Source: Flavobacterium suaedae
GTDB taxonomy: Bacteria; Bacteroidota; Bacteroidia; Flavobacteriales; Flavobacteriaceae
Direction of reading: 5' to 3'
NCBI RefSeq assembly: GCF_014642915.1
Contig: NZ_BMJE01000004.1
Location: 62,001-126,000 of the forward strand
DNA length: 64,000 nucleotides
The stretch's first letter is position 1; each line of letters starts with the position of its first letter. The notes beneath the pieces were generated by a model. The model had not been told where the DNA came from. It worked only from the letters and a program-made list of their open reading frames with translations, and did no database searches. Both the position numbers and the translations under genes were made by a program. Positions 8,658 through 19,027 of this stretch are shown here, piece by piece.

Positions 8658-9674
8658 ATGAACAAAACAATATTAATAACAGGAGGAGCAGGCTTTATAG
8701 GAGCAAACTTTATAGTGCATTTTCTTGCCGAAAACCCTGATTATTTTGTGGTAAACCTTGACCTGCTTACATATGCAGGTACATTGGATAACCTTACAGA
8801 AATTGAGAATAACCCGAATTATAAATTTGTAAAAGGCGACATCTGTGATAGGGCTTTTTTACAAGAGTTGTTTAGAGAATACGATTTTAAAGGCGTAATA
8901 CACTTTGCTGCAGAGTCGCATGTGGATAATTCCATTTCAGGACCGGAAGCCTTTATAAAAACCAATGTATTGGGTACTTTCAATCTGTTGGAAACCGCAA
9001 GGCAGCATTGGATGGATGCACCTAATAAATATAGAGCAGGGTACGAAGGTTGTCGTTTCCATCATATCTCTACCGATGAGGTATACGGTACATTGGGCGA
9101 AACAGGCTTGTTTACAGAGCAAACTCCGTATGCGCCAAACAGCCCGTATAGTGCCTCTAAGGCATCATCGGACATGGTTGTGCGAAGCTATTTTCACACC
9201 TATGGTATGAATGTAGTTACTACCAATTGTTCTAATAATTACGGACCAAAACAGCATCAGGAAAAACTGATACCTACCATTATAAGAAAAGCCGTTTCTG
9301 GAGAAAATATTCCTATTTATGGCGATGGTAAAAACATCCGCGATTGGTTATATGTGTTAGACCATTGTACAGGTATAGAACTGGCATATAAAAAAGGCAG
9401 GGCAGGCGAAACCTATAATATAGGGGGGAGAAATGAGCGCAATAATTTATATATCGCTAATAAGATATGTGAACTGCTTGATACAATGTACCCAAAGACA
9501 GAAGGAAGCTACAAAGACCAGATTACTTTTGTTACTGACAGACCGGGGCACGACCTGCGCTATGCTATAGATGCTGATAAGATAGAGAATGAACTCGGTT
9601 GGGAAGCCAATGAAAATTTTGAAACAGGAATTGTAAAAACCATAGAATGGTATTTACAGAAACTAACAAAATAG
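8658..9674 (+). CDS. rmlB: dTDP-glucose 4,6-dehydratase
   Basis: A 338-residue SDR-fold enzyme converting dTDP-glucose to dTDP-4-keto-6-deoxyglucose, the second step of dTDP-L-rhamnose synthesis. The NAD-binding GGAGFIG lies at the N-terminus, followed by [16 protein letters not shown] and the YSASK catalytic YxxxK. I start it at ATG 8658 because [15 protein letters not shown] fits the family; a longer reading from a TTG at 8586 would overlap the Wzz-like gene. It is the first of four contiguous rml genes. Confidence 0.96.
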   Translation: MNKTILITGGAGFIGANFIVHFLAENPDYFVVNLDLLTYAGTLDNLTEIENNPNYKFVKGDICDRAFLQELFREYDFKGVIHFAAESHVDNSISGPEAFIKTNVLGTFNLLETARQHWMDAPNKYRAGYEGCRFHHISTDEVYGTLGETGLFTEQTPYAPNSPYSASKASSDMVVRSYFHTYGMNVVTTNCSNNYGPKQHQEKLIPTIIRKAVSGENIPIYGDGKNIRDWLYVLDHCTGIELAYKKGRAGETYNIGGRNERNNLYIANKICELLDTMYPKTEGSYKDQITFVTDRPGHDLRYAIDADKIENELGWEANENFETGIVKTIEWYLQKLTK

Positions 9675-9675
9675 C

Positions 9676-10536
9676 ATGAAAGGAATAATATTAGCCGGAG
9701 GTTCAGGTACAAGGCTGCACCCACTTACGCTTGCCGTAAGCAAACAGCTTATGCCTATTTATGATAAACCGATGATATACTACCCGTTATCTACTCTTAT
9801 GTGGGCAGGTATCAGGGAAATACTTATTATATCTACTCCGCACGATTTACCGCTTTTCCAGCACCTGTTAGGCGATGGAAGCAAGTTGGGCTGCCGTTTC
9901 GAATATGCCGTTCAGGAGCACCCTAACGGGCTTGCAGAGGCATTCATTATAGGAAAAGAATTTGTGGGAGATGATAAAGTAGCATTGATACTGGGTGATA
10001 ATATATTTTATGGAACAGGTCTCGCTGATTTATTACAGTCTAACAACGATCCCGAAGGTGGTATTATTTATGCTTATCATGTACATGACCCTGAGCGTTA
10101 CGGCGTGGTAGATTTTGACAAAAACGGCAATGCCCTCTCTATTGAAGAAAAGCCTGAAAAACCAAAATCGAACTTTGCCGTACCGGGCATTTATTTCTAT
10201 AATAATGATGTGCTGGAAATAGCCGCCAATATACAACCAAGCCACCGTGGCGAACTTGAAATTACCGATGTGAATAAGGAATACCTGAAACGCGGTAATC
10301 TTAAAGTGAGCATCCTTGACAGGGGCACTGCGTGGCTGGATACTGGTACATTTAACTCACTAATGCAGGCAGGGCAGTTTGTACAGGTTATAGAGGAACG
10401 ACAAGGGCTTAAAATAGGCGCAATAGAAGAGGCAGCCTATAAAATGGGTTATATAACAAAAGAAGAACTTACAGCACTTGCACAACCGCTTTTAAAGAGC
10501 GGTTACGGAACGCATTTGCTAAGCATAATAGAATAA
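9676..10536 (+). CDS. rmlA: glucose-1-phosphate thymidylyltransferase
   Basis: A 286-residue nucleotidyltransferase. The N-terminus [18 protein letters not shown] holds the GGSGTRL nucleotide-binding loop, followed by [18 protein letters not shown] and LGDNIFYG, all diagnostic of RmlA. It makes dTDP-glucose from dTTP and glucose-1-phosphate, the entry step to dTDP-L-rhamnose. It starts 1 nt after rmlB, so the two are coupled. Confidence 0.97.
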   Translation: MKGIILAGGSGTRLHPLTLAVSKQLMPIYDKPMIYYPLSTLMWAGIREILIISTPHDLPLFQHLLGDGSKLGCRFEYAVQEHPNGLAEAFIIGKEFVGDDKVALILGDNIFYGTGLADLLQSNNDPEGGIIYAYHVHDPERYGVVDFDKNGNALSIEEKPEKPKSNFAVPGIYFYNNDVLEIAANIQPSHRGELEITDVNKEYLKRGNLKVSILDRGTAWLDTGTFNSLMQAGQFVQVIEERQGLKIGAIEEAAYKMGYITKEELTALAQPLLKSGYGTHLLSIIE

Positions 10537-10543
10537 ATAAAAA

Positions 10544-11095
10544 ATGGCAGCAATACCTACCCCACTGGAAGGATGTTTTATTATTGAACCCAATGTAATA
10601 CCCGATGAGCGTGGCTACTTTATGGAAAGCTATAATGAGAAACGCTTTGAGCAGGAAACAGGCTTAAAAGTACATTTTGTGCAGGATAACCAGTCGTTTT
10701 CTACACGCGGGGTGTTGCGTGGGCTGCATTACCAAACAGGAGAGCATGCGCAGGCAAAATTGGTAAGAGTATTGCAGGGCGAAGTGCTGGATGTAGCGGT
10801 AGATATACGTCCCGGTTCGCCTACGTACGGCGAGCACGTAGCAGTAATGCTTACAGCAGAAAATAAAAGACAGCTTTTTGTACCGCGTGGTTTTGCACAC
10901 GGCTTTTTGGTAGTAAGCGAAACAGCTACATTTTTCTATAAATGCGATAATTTTTACAATAAAGAATCGGAAGGCGGTATTAGGTATAATGACCCTACTA
11001 TTGGTATCGATTGGGGTATGGATGCGTCGGAATTTATCATTTCGGCAAAAGATACTGTATTGCCTAACTTTGAAAATGCAAGACCTGTATGGTAG
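10544..11095 (+). CDS. rmlC: dTDP-4-dehydrorhamnose 3,5-epimerase
   Basis: A 183-residue cupin enzyme. Family motifs are RGYFMESYNEKRF, FVQDNQSFSTRGVLRGLHYQ (catalytic His in GLHYQ), DVAVDIRPGSPTYG and FVPRGFAHGFLV. It epimerises C3 and C5 of the 4-keto sugar in dTDP-L-rhamnose synthesis. Its last codons overlap the start of rmlD by 7 nt. Confidence 0.97.
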   Translation: MAAIPTPLEGCFIIEPNVIPDERGYFMESYNEKRFEQETGLKVHFVQDNQSFSTRGVLRGLHYQTGEHAQAKLVRVLQGEVLDVAVDIRPGSPTYGEHVAVMLTAENKRQLFVPRGFAHGFLVVSETATFFYKCDNFYNKESEGGIRYNDPTIGIDWGMDASEFIISAKDTVLPNFENARPVW

Positions 11096-11931
11096 TATTA
11101 GTAACAGGAGCATCGGGACAGTTAGGGCAGGCATTACAGGCAATAGCACCAAAGCATAGTACATTACAGTTCCATTTTGCTTCTTCTGCGGAAGCTGATA
11201 TAACCAACAAGGAAAATCTACAGGAGGTATTTAACAGGCTTAAGCCTGATTTTTGCATTAATGCTGCAGCCTATACCGCTGTCGATAAAGCCGAAAGCGA
11301 GCCTGAAAAAGCACATTTAGTAAATGTAACCGGAGCTAAAAATCTTGCCGAGGTTTGCAAAGAATATAATACTACCTTGGTACATGTTTCAACGGATTTT
11401 GTATTTGATGGCAACAAGAATATGCCTTATACGGAGGAAGATGAAACCAACCCTCAGGGAGTGTATGGCAAGACCAAGCGCGAAGGCGAGCAGGAGATAG
11501 AAAAGATACTTGCAGCGCATTACATCATTAGGACATCATGGTTATACTCGGAATATGGGAATAACTTTATGAAAACCATGATTAGGCTGGGTAAAGAAAG
11601 AGATGCGTTAAGTGTAGTGAATGATCAGACAGGTACACCTACTAATGCTAATAACCTTGCCGAAGCAATATTGCAGATTATAGAAAGCGGTAAAAAAGAG
11701 TACGGTACATACCATTACAGTAACGAAGGTGTTGCTACTTGGTATGATTTTGCCAAAAAAATATTTGAATTCAACACTATATCAGTTGACGTTAAACCAA
11801 TAACTACTACGGACTATCCGACACCTGCTAAAAGACCTGTTTATAGTGTACTGGATAAAAGTAAAATTAAAACTACATTTAATTTACAGATATCAGATTG
11901 GGAAAAAGCTTTAGATAGTTTTACAGAATAA
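11089..11931 (+). CDS. rmlD: dTDP-4-dehydrorhamnose reductase
   Basis: A 280-residue SDR enzyme reducing dTDP-4-keto-L-rhamnose to dTDP-L-rhamnose. It has GASGQLGQ at the N-terminus, NAAAYTAVDKAE, STDFVFDG and the YGKTK catalytic YxxxK. The ATG at 11089 lies inside the end of rmlC (7-nt overlap), a typical coupled arrangement. It completes the rhamnose donor pathway. Confidence 0.96.
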   Translation: MVVLVTGASGQLGQALQAIAPKHSTLQFHFASSAEADITNKENLQEVFNRLKPDFCINAAAYTAVDKAESEPEKAHLVNVTGAKNLAEVCKEYNTTLVHVSTDFVFDGNKNMPYTEEDETNPQGVYGKTKREGEQEIEKILAAHYIIRTSWLYSEYGNNFMKTMIRLGKERDALSVVNDQTGTPTNANNLAEAILQIIESGKKEYGTYHYSNEGVATWYDFAKKIFEFNTISVDVKPITTTDYPTPAKRPVYSVLDKSKIKTTFNLQISDWEKALDSFTE

Positions 11932-11934
11932 ATA

Positions 11935-13218
11935 ATGATAAAAAAGCTAATCCATAAACTAATAAATTCAGAGGATAAGAAAACAGTTGTAAAAAACTTT
12001 TTTTCATTATCTGTTTTACAAGGTTTAAATCTCCTATTGCCTTTATTTACTTATCCGTATTTGGTAAGAGTTTTAAATGAAGAAGAGTATGGGTTAATAT
12101 TATTGGCAGCTGTAGTAATTTACTATTTTCAGATATTTACAGAGTACAGTTTTAATATGACGGCAACAAAGGAAATTTCTTTAAATGCAGATAATGAACA
12201 AAAACTGCATGAAATTTTTAATGATGTTTTTTCTACCAAAATATTTCTCTTAGTAGTAAGTTTTATAGCATTTTGTTTAATGCTGTATTTAGTGCCGTTT
12301 TTTAATGAAAACTGGCTGGTTTACATGCTTACTTTTGGTAATGTGGTAGGTTTGGCACTATTTCCCGTATGGTTTTTTCAGGGCATACAAAAAATGAAGT
12401 ACATTACTTATATTAATTTCTTTTCTAAAATAGTGTTTACGGGTGCTATATTTTTATTTGTAAAGCAACCTGAAGACTATTGGCTGGCACCATTATTTAC
12501 AGCTTGCGGTTATATACTGGCAGGAATAATATCATTAATATATGTAAGAAAGTTATTTAAAATACCTTTTAAAAGACAGCCGTTTAAAAAGATAAAAAAA
12601 CAAATAATATTGGGTAGGTATTTATTTCTTTCGGAGCTTAAAATATCTCTTTTTACAAATACCAATACACTTTTATTAGGCTTTATATCGGGTAAGGTAA
12701 CGGTAGGGTATTTTGTTTCTGCCGAAAAACTGGCAAGAGCTATCGGTAACATTTGTGTACCGCTTAGTTTGGCGTTATTTCCGCACATATCTAAAAATAT
12801 TTTGAAAGATAAAGAAGGTACTTATAAAGATATTGTAAAAATAAGTAAAGTAGGTACATTATTGTTTTTAGCGATACTTATACCAACCTTTATTTTTGCT
12901 GATTGGATTATAGATATTATATACGGAGATAAAATGCAAAACAGCGTATTAATTTTCCGTATACTTTTATTTATACCTATATCAACTTTTATAGATAATA
13001 TGTTTGGTAAGCAGATATTACTTACACTTGGTAAGGATAATTTATATTTTAAAGTAATCTCTGCGGCAGTAGTATTAAATATTATGCTTAATTTGTTTCT
13101 AACATTTAAATATGATTATAAAGGTACTGCCGTTGCATTATTGCTTACACATATATTTATAAATATAGGTATGTATTGGTATGCAAGAAGAGAAATTAAT
13201 AAAAAGATTACAGGGTAA
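11935..13218 (+). CDS. Wzx-type O-antigen/polysaccharide flippase
   Basis: A 427-residue integral membrane protein of the polysaccharide-transport (MATE/MVF-like) superfamily with about 12 predicted helices. Typical features are the N-terminal NFFSLSVLQGLNLLLPLFTYPYLVRVL and VGYFVSAEKLARAIGNICVPLSLALFPHIS in the middle. It would move undecaprenyl-pyrophosphate-linked repeat units across the inner membrane. Only 3 nt separate it from rmlD. It is distinct from the second flippase-like gene at 45654. Confidence 0.87.
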   Translation: MIKKLIHKLINSEDKKTVVKNFFSLSVLQGLNLLLPLFTYPYLVRVLNEEEYGLILLAAVVIYYFQIFTEYSFNMTATKEISLNADNEQKLHEIFNDVFSTKIFLLVVSFIAFCLMLYLVPFFNENWLVYMLTFGNVVGLALFPVWFFQGIQKMKYITYINFFSKIVFTGAIFLFVKQPEDYWLAPLFTACGYILAGIISLIYVRKLFKIPFKRQPFKKIKKQIILGRYLFLSELKISLFTNTNTLLLGFISGKVTVGYFVSAEKLARAIGNICVPLSLALFPHISKNILKDKEGTYKDIVKISKVGTLLFLAILIPTFIFADWIIDIIYGDKMQNSVLIFRILLFIPISTFIDNMFGKQILLTLGKDNLYFKVISAAVVLNIMLNLFLTFKYDYKGTAVALLLTHIFINIGMYWYARREINKKITG

Positions 13219-13223
13219 CTTAA

Positions 13224-14618
13224 ATGAGCTTTAAACAACTTTATACCATACTTTTCTTTATAGGGATATTCTTCTTTCCCTTTAATACGTATGAGGGTAT
13301 ACCTGCGCTTGGGGAATATAGTAGCGAGGCGGGAGCTTTATTTTTAATGGCAGGTTTTGGAGTATTATTGTTTAGCGGATCTATAAAAATACCCCTAAAA
13401 AACCCTTACCTTCAGGTTTTTATACTTTTTTTACTGTGGTGTATAATAGCGACTATTTTAAATATTGATACTGTTTATAGTAACTATTTTAAGCAGACAG
13501 GAGGAATAAACCGTTTTATAAGGCAATATTTTTCAATTATACTTTCATCGGGTATCTTCTTTGCTTTGTACTGGAATGTAATCCGTGAAATGGAAATCCG
13601 TGAAATACTTATAAAAATACGACGTGTATTTTTATACACTCTTATAGTAGCCTTTATATATGGGTTTTTAGAAACATTGGTAGTAGTATTTAATTTTTAT
13701 CCTGCCTATAATATACTTAAGCTTTTTAACTATTTCCCTTTTATAGATGTGCATATACACTATCAAAGGATTTCATCTGTAGCATACGAACCTCCTTTTT
13801 TAGCAATTTTTCTTATTACTATAGCAGGTTGGATGTTTAGTTATATTATTACCGAAAAGAAGGTTACAAGGTTTGTCCCAATACTTATGGTTTTATTCCT
13901 AACGTATTTTTCAGGGTCGCGTACTGCACTTATTATTATAACATTACAGTTATTTATATTTATGGTTATATTGTTTAATAACCCTAAGTATAAAAGGTAT
14001 ATTATTTATTTCTTTAGCTTTTCGGCTATTGCTGTAGTATTACTTTTAGCAATTAACGCAGAAAAAGTTATAAAATCGGTAGAAACAAAACTGGAGTCGC
14101 TTAATTTTAGTGATAACCTTACAGAAAGCATCTCGAATAAATCAAGGTTTGGTATTCAATACGCTTCACTTCAAGTATATAAAAAAAACCCCATTATAGG
14201 TGTAGGTTTTGGACAGCAATCCTATCACTCGAGGTATGAATACCCTATGTGGGCAACGAAAGACAATTATGAGTTTAGGATATTTTATAAAAATCAAAAA
14301 GAAAAATCTTTCCCACCAGGCTTTAATATGTATACCAGACTTATGGCAGAAACAGGAACTATTGGCATAGTATTGTTTTTGACATTTATTACTTTATTAA
14401 TATTTAAATCCTGGAAGCTGCTACGCACCTTAAAAGATGAAGAAAAAATATTAGCAATAACCCTTTTTATAACATTTATAGGACTTGCAATTAATTGGAT
14501 GCAAACAGATACTTTTCGCATGTATGGCTTTTGGCTCTGTTTAGCTATATTAATAAAACTATCAGGAGCAACAAATAAAAATAATGAACACAATAATAGT
14601 ACTGATACCGCACTATAA
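13224..14618 (+). CDS. O-antigen polymerase/ligase-like membrane protein (candidate Wzy)
   Basis: A 464-residue protein with about 10-12 hydrophobic helices and a large periplasmic loop near residues 320-360 containing NPIIGVGFGQQSYHSRYEYP. This resembles the loop of Wzy polymerases and WaaL/PglL ligases. It follows the flippase directly and its last 35 nt overlap the next glycosyltransferase, so it is my first candidate for the polymerase of this cluster. Two other proteins of the same broad class (15381 and 17702) prevent a firm assignment. Confidence 0.7.
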   Translation: MSFKQLYTILFFIGIFFFPFNTYEGIPALGEYSSEAGALFLMAGFGVLLFSGSIKIPLKNPYLQVFILFLLWCIIATILNIDTVYSNYFKQTGGINRFIRQYFSIILSSGIFFALYWNVIREMEIREILIKIRRVFLYTLIVAFIYGFLETLVVVFNFYPAYNILKLFNYFPFIDVHIHYQRISSVAYEPPFLAIFLITIAGWMFSYIITEKKVTRFVPILMVLFLTYFSGSRTALIIITLQLFIFMVILFNNPKYKRYIIYFFSFSAIAVVLLLAINAEKVIKSVETKLESLNFSDNLTESISNKSRFGIQYASLQVYKKNPIIGVGFGQQSYHSRYEYPMWATKDNYEFRIFYKNQKEKSFPPGFNMYTRLMAETGTIGIVLFLTFITLLIFKSWKLLRTLKDEEKILAITLFITFIGLAINWMQTDTFRMYGFWLCLAILIKLSGATNKNNEHNNSTDTAL

Positions 14619-15384
14619 TAGCCCTGAAGGTCTTATAAAGTCTTTGGAATCAATTAATAAGACAGAAAATGTTGATGTTGTTATTGTTGATGATGGTAGT
14701 ATAGAGAAAAAATTTAATGAATCAGATGTTAAAGGTGCTTTTAAAGCCAATGGAGATATTCATTTTATTTATTTGCCAAAAAATTTAGGTATAGAACATG
14801 CATTAAATAAAGGACTAGAATTTATAAATACCCAAGAGCAATATAAATATGTAGCCCGTTTAGATTGTGGAGATATATGTATAGGTAATAGGTTCGCAAT
14901 TCAGGAAAAGTACATGAAAGAACACCCGGATGTTAAACTTTTAGGCAGTAATGTTATAGCAGTTGACATGAAAGGTAAAAAATTATTTAATAATGTATTG
15001 CCTGCGAATGATAAAGATTTAAAGAAGAAAATGTATCTCAATTGCTTGTTTATTCACCCTACCGTAATGTTTAGTAAAGAAGTAATTGACGAGATAGGGT
15101 TTTATCCGCTTAAGTATCCTTCAGCAGAAGACTACGGTTATTTTATTGCAATAACCCGAAAATATAAAGTAGCTAATTTGCAACAGTTTCTTGTGCAATA
15201 TGAAGTAAATCCTAATGGAATATCTATGCAAAAAAGGAAACAACAAGTTGCAAGCAGGATAAAGGTAATATGGGATAACTTTTATTTTGGCTTTTACCCT
15301 ATATATGGCTTATTAAGAAGTTTTGTGCTTTACTTTATGCCAAATAAGCTGCTTTTATACGTTAAAAGTAAAGTCAAAAAATGA
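14584..15384 (+). CDS. family 2 glycosyltransferase
   Basis: A 266-residue GT-A fold enzyme. The N-terminus IIVLIPHYNSPEGLIKSLESI is typical of GT2, followed by VDVVIVDDGS (nucleotide-sugar binding) and a DCGD metal-binding-like motif near residue 96. A short hydrophobic segment near 235-255 may anchor it to the membrane. It overlaps the preceding polymerase-like gene by 35 nt and the next gene by 4 nt, so translation is tightly coupled. The transferred sugar cannot be told from sequence. Confidence 0.85.
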   Translation: MNTIIVLIPHYNSPEGLIKSLESINKTENVDVVIVDDGSIEKKFNESDVKGAFKANGDIHFIYLPKNLGIEHALNKGLEFINTQEQYKYVARLDCGDICIGNRFAIQEKYMKEHPDVKLLGSNVIAVDMKGKKLFNNVLPANDKDLKKKMYLNCLFIHPTVMFSKEVIDEIGFYPLKYPSAEDYGYFIAITRKYKVANLQQFLVQYEVNPNGISMQKRKQQVASRIKVIWDNFYFGFYPIYGLLRSFVLYFMPNKLLLYVKSKVKK

Positions 15385-16583
15385 AAAAAATAATAGATAA
15401 CAGTTACGACTATATTTTTGCGCTGTTGCTTTTGGGTTTACCATTTTCTAAAGCATTACCCAATATACTGTTGCCTATATTAGGGCTATTCTTTATAATA
15501 ACATATAAAGAAGTAAATTTTAAAAAGCTTTTAAAAACACCAATAGTAATATTATATGCTTTTTTATTTTTCATATTTATAAAAGCAACTATAAATCAAA
15601 CTATTATTGCTGAAAGTTCTTATTTCAAAAAGTATATTATATTACTTTTTATACCATTACTTTCTTTAAAAGTCAAAAATTTTAAACTTATAAAAATAGC
15701 CTCTGTAGCAATAGTAAACATAACAATACTGACCAGTATAGTTTTTATTGTAATGCATTATTTAAGTTATGGAGAACTACCGTTTAACAGTGGTAGTATA
15801 GTAAATGAGCTATTAATAATGGAAAGACCTTATGCCGGTTTTTTTGCTGTTTTGGGTACTGTACTTTCTCTCAACCTTATTAAATATTACCCACCTTACC
15901 GTACTGCTTTATTATTAAGTGCAACTTTGGCAGTAGGTTTTATAGTTATTATAGCAGCAAGGCTTTCCCTTTTAAGCTTAATAGGAATATTAGGCATATA
16001 TATTTTATTTTATTCAACTTTAGGAATAGGGAAAAAAGTACTTATAGTTATCGGTTCATTAGTATTTCTTGTTTTCTTATTTATATTTAATAGTAATATC
16101 TCAGAACGTTTTTTTATTAAAGAAAACCTGGAAAAATCAATAGAAGTAGCATCTGATTATGAGCCAAGACTTATAATATGGCCTTGTGCAGCAGGTATGG
16201 TAAATCAAAGTTCATTTAGTTGGGCTACTGGTTTTCAAACCAATAAAGAAATAGAAAATAATCTTCTTGACTGTTATGGTACAGTAATATCTAATAACCC
16301 CTCTAAAAAAGAATATTACCTGTCAGAAAAATTTAATACCCATAATCAATATCTGGATATTTTGTTATCTCAGGGTATTATAGGTCTTTTACTTTTTGTT
16401 AGCTTTTTACTATTGCTTTTAAAGCATATAAAACACAACTTTTTTTATGTTTCTATTATAATTGCCTTTGCAATGTTTCTGATGGTTGAGAATGTGTTTC
16501 ACCGCCAAGTGGGCTGTTACATTTTTAGTATATTTGCCGCATTCTTATCCATGAATAATTACAGGTATAATGAGGAAACTTAA
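15381..16583 (+). CDS. O-antigen ligase/polymerase-like membrane protein
   Basis: A 400-residue protein with about 10-11 transmembrane helices. A periplasmic loop at about 255-320 includes EPRLIIWPCAAGM and FNTHNQYLDILLSQGIIGLLLF, a pattern (HNQYL followed by a G-rich helix) seen in WaaL-type O-antigen ligases. It may ligate polymer to a lipid acceptor or act as a second polymerase. ATGA overlaps join it to the GT2 gene before it, and it overlaps the next gene by 14 nt. Confidence 0.68.
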   Translation: MKKIIDNSYDYIFALLLLGLPFSKALPNILLPILGLFFIITYKEVNFKKLLKTPIVILYAFLFFIFIKATINQTIIAESSYFKKYIILLFIPLLSLKVKNFKLIKIASVAIVNITILTSIVFIVMHYLSYGELPFNSGSIVNELLIMERPYAGFFAVLGTVLSLNLIKYYPPYRTALLLSATLAVGFIVIIAARLSLLSLIGILGIYILFYSTLGIGKKVLIVIGSLVFLVFLFIFNSNISERFFIKENLEKSIEVASDYEPRLIIWPCAAGMVNQSSFSWATGFQTNKEIENNLLDCYGTVISNNPSKKEYYLSEKFNTHNQYLDILLSQGIIGLLLFVSFLLLLLKHIKHNFFYVSIIIAFAMFLMVENVFHRQVGCYIFSIFAAFLSMNNYRYNEET

Positions 16584-17691
16584 AGTAGCACATGTTCTTA
16601 ATGCTGTAGGTGGTGTAGACGTTTACCTGAGGTTACTTTTGAATAATATAAATGATGATGAATTTGAAAGCATAGTTATACATAGTATAAATGATGCTAA
16701 AGAACCCTTTAGAGATAAATCAGGGAGATTAATAGAGGATTATAAAATACCCATTTTTAGAGAAATTTCTATTATTAAAGATTTATCATCTGTTATAAAG
16801 ACATACAAACTGCTTAAAAAAATTAAACCGGATGTAGTGCATGCTCATAGCGCTAAGGGAGGTATAGTAGGTAGGCTTGCAGGTATTATGGCAGGAATAC
16901 GGGTTTTATATACACCTCATGCTTTTTCGTATTTAAGCGCATCTAACACTGTTAAAAACAAAGCATTTTTTAATATAGAAAGGTTTTTTACCCGTACCAA
17001 TACAGCTGTATTGGCAACTTCACAATCAGAAGTAGAGAGGGCTGTTAATGAGGTTGGTTTTAAAAAAGAAAAGGTGTTATTATTTAGTAATAGTGTAGAA
17101 CCAGTAAATAACCTTGCACCACTTTCTATAAAACAAACCTGGCCGGATAACTATATTTGTACAGTTGGCAGACCAAGCTATCAAAAAAATACACTTTTAC
17201 TTATAAGAGTTATACACGAAATAAAAAAACATGTACCGATACACTTAGTAATTATGGGTGTTGGGCATTATTGTGAAGACTTACAAAAAGTACAGGATTT
17301 AATACAAAAGCTGGATCTTACCGAAAATATAACATTACTGGAATGGACTTCCCGTAGCGATGTTTTTTCTATAATAAGTAAATCAAAATTATATATATCT
17401 ACTTCAAGGTACGAAGGGTTACCATATTCCGTTATTGAAACACTATCATTGGGAAAGCCATGTGTAGTAAGTAATTGCGATGGTAATAAAGACTTAGTAC
17501 AAAATAATTATAACGGATATGTTATAGATAATGAAGATGTTGAGAATTATAAAGACAAAGTTATTTTATTACTTAGAGATAATGATTTGAGAGCACAGAT
17601 GGGAGTAAATGCAAAGCAGCTTTTTAATAAAAACTATAATATACATAATACCATAACATTGTTAGAGGAAACGTATAGAAAATTTAAGTAA
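16570..17691 (+). CDS. family 4 glycosyltransferase
   Basis: A 373-residue GT-B enzyme. The N-terminal domain has HVLNAVGGVDVYLRLLL and VVHAHSAKGGIVGRLAG. The C-terminal nucleotide-sugar domain has CTVGRPSYQKN and STSRYEGLPYSVIETLSLGKP near 276-296, the E-x7-E retaining GT4 motif. It transfers a sugar to the lipid-linked repeat unit on the cytoplasmic face. The start overlaps the previous gene by 14 nt. Confidence 0.9.
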   Translation: MRKLKVAHVLNAVGGVDVYLRLLLNNINDDEFESIVIHSINDAKEPFRDKSGRLIEDYKIPIFREISIIKDLSSVIKTYKLLKKIKPDVVHAHSAKGGIVGRLAGIMAGIRVLYTPHAFSYLSASNTVKNKAFFNIERFFTRTNTAVLATSQSEVERAVNEVGFKKEKVLLFSNSVEPVNNLAPLSIKQTWPDNYICTVGRPSYQKNTLLLIRVIHEIKKHVPIHLVIMGVGHYCEDLQKVQDLIQKLDLTENITLLEWTSRSDVFSIISKSKLYISTSRYEGLPYSVIETLSLGKPCVVSNCDGNKDLVQNNYNGYVIDNEDVENYKDKVILLLRDNDLRAQMGVNAKQLFNKNYNIHNTITLLEETYRKFK

Positions 17692-17701
17692 CAGTATTAT
17701 A

Positions 17702-19027
17702 ATGCAAGATCGCCATACCTTTTCGCGAACTACTTTATTAAAAAGAATAGGTTTAACCCCAAGCAGGAAAACCTTAATATTTTTTATTTCGGCATGCCTT
17801 TTAACTATACCGTTGGGTTATGCTTATAATAGTGCCAGTATAATACTTTTTGTTTTATATTCTTTCCTTTCGTACAATGAAAGGAATGTAAAGCTACACA
17901 AGGCTTTGTTACCACCCCTACTGCTTTTTTGTTTAATGGTACTATCGTTACTATGGACTGTAAGTACTAAAGACACTTTAAGGATGTTACCCAGAGAAGC
18001 ACCTTTATTATTTATACCCATTATCTTTTTTTTCAATAAAGAGTTAACTAAAAAATCTATAGGTAAAGTTCTGGAAAATTACAGTTTAGGGCTTTGCTTA
18101 GTAGCAGTTTTCCTTATAGCAAGAGCAATATACAGATATAAAAATACAGGTAATATAAATGTGTTTTTTTACCACGAGTTAGCAACTAATGATATTAATG
18201 CAATTTATCTTTCAGCATTAGTGTCAGTAGCCGCCTTCTACTTTTTAGCCAAAAAGAGTAAAACATTTTGGGGCTATGTAACACTGGCTTTTCTTATAGG
18301 TTTTCTGTTTTTACTATCTTCAAAAATTATTATTCTCACTATTATGATAATAATAGGAGTGTATCTTCTTTTCTTTTCTAAACTTACTAAAAGAGGACGC
18401 TATACAGCAACAGCCTTATTTTTATTAATTTCATTTTCGGTAGGTTATTTTACAAAAATAAATAATGTAATAGCCAATGAATTTGTCTATAATAAAACAT
18501 CAACCCCCCTTTCGGACTATGGTGTACAGGTAATAAATATGAATGAAGCATGGAATACTGATACCTTTAATAAAAATCAAAACTTTACAGGAGCTTCGTT
18601 CAGATTATATCAGGCAAGAATATTTACAGAAATGCTCGAAGATGATAATATATTCTTTACAGGCTATGGTATGAATGCATCGAGTGATAAAATAGAAGAG
18701 AAGGGAATAGAGCATAACTTAACCCATGCAGATGAATCAGGCGTACCCTATAATCAATTAAACTTTCATAACCAGTACATTCAAACCTTTGCCGAACTGG
18801 GAGTTATAGGCTTTTTATTATTGGTAATAATGCTTATTATTAGTTTTGTAAATGCTTTAAAAAGAAAAGATTTTGTTCATATTGCTTTCTCGGTATTAAT
18901 GATAAGTTTATTTTTGACGGAATCTTTTTTATGGAGACAAAGAGGTGTAGTTTTCTTTGCTATATTTTATTGTCTATTTAATACCGGTTTACCATCCGGT
19001 ATAGTTACAGATAAAAAAACATTATGA
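17702..19027 (+). CDS. O-antigen ligase family membrane protein
   Basis: A 441-residue protein with about 10-11 helices. The large periplasmic loop at about 265-370 contains [16 protein letters not shown] and [22 protein letters not shown], again the HNQY-helix pattern of Wzy_C/WaaL proteins. It is the third such protein in this cluster. The stop overlaps the next start by 4 nt (ATGA). Which of the three polymerises and which ligate cannot be decided from sequence alone. Confidence 0.72.
   Translation: MQDRHTFSRTTLLKRIGLTPSRKTLIFFISACLLTIPLGYAYNSASIILFVLYSFLSYNERNVKLHKALLPPLLLFCLMVLSLLWTVSTKDTLRMLPREAPLLFIPIIFFFNKELTKKSIGKVLENYSLGLCLVAVFLIARAIYRYKNTGNINVFFYHELATNDINAIYLSALVSVAAFYFLAKKSKTFWGYVTLAFLIGFLFLLSSKIIILTIMIIIGVYLLFFSKLTKRGRYTATALFLLISFSVGYFTKINNVIANEFVYNKTSTPLSDYGVQVINMNEAWNTDTFNKNQNFTGASFRLYQARIFTEMLEDDNIFFTGYGMNASSDKIEEKGIEHNLTHADESGVPYNQLNFHNQYIQTFAELGVIGFLLLVIMLIISFVNALKRKDFVHIAFSVLMISLFLTESFLWRQRGVVFFAIFYCLFNTGLPSGIVTDKKTL

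Noticed and set aside
8586..9674. Longer N-terminus for RmlB from TTG 8586
   Set aside because: It would overlap the end of the Wzz-like gene. [15 protein letters not shown] at 8658 matches the family start.
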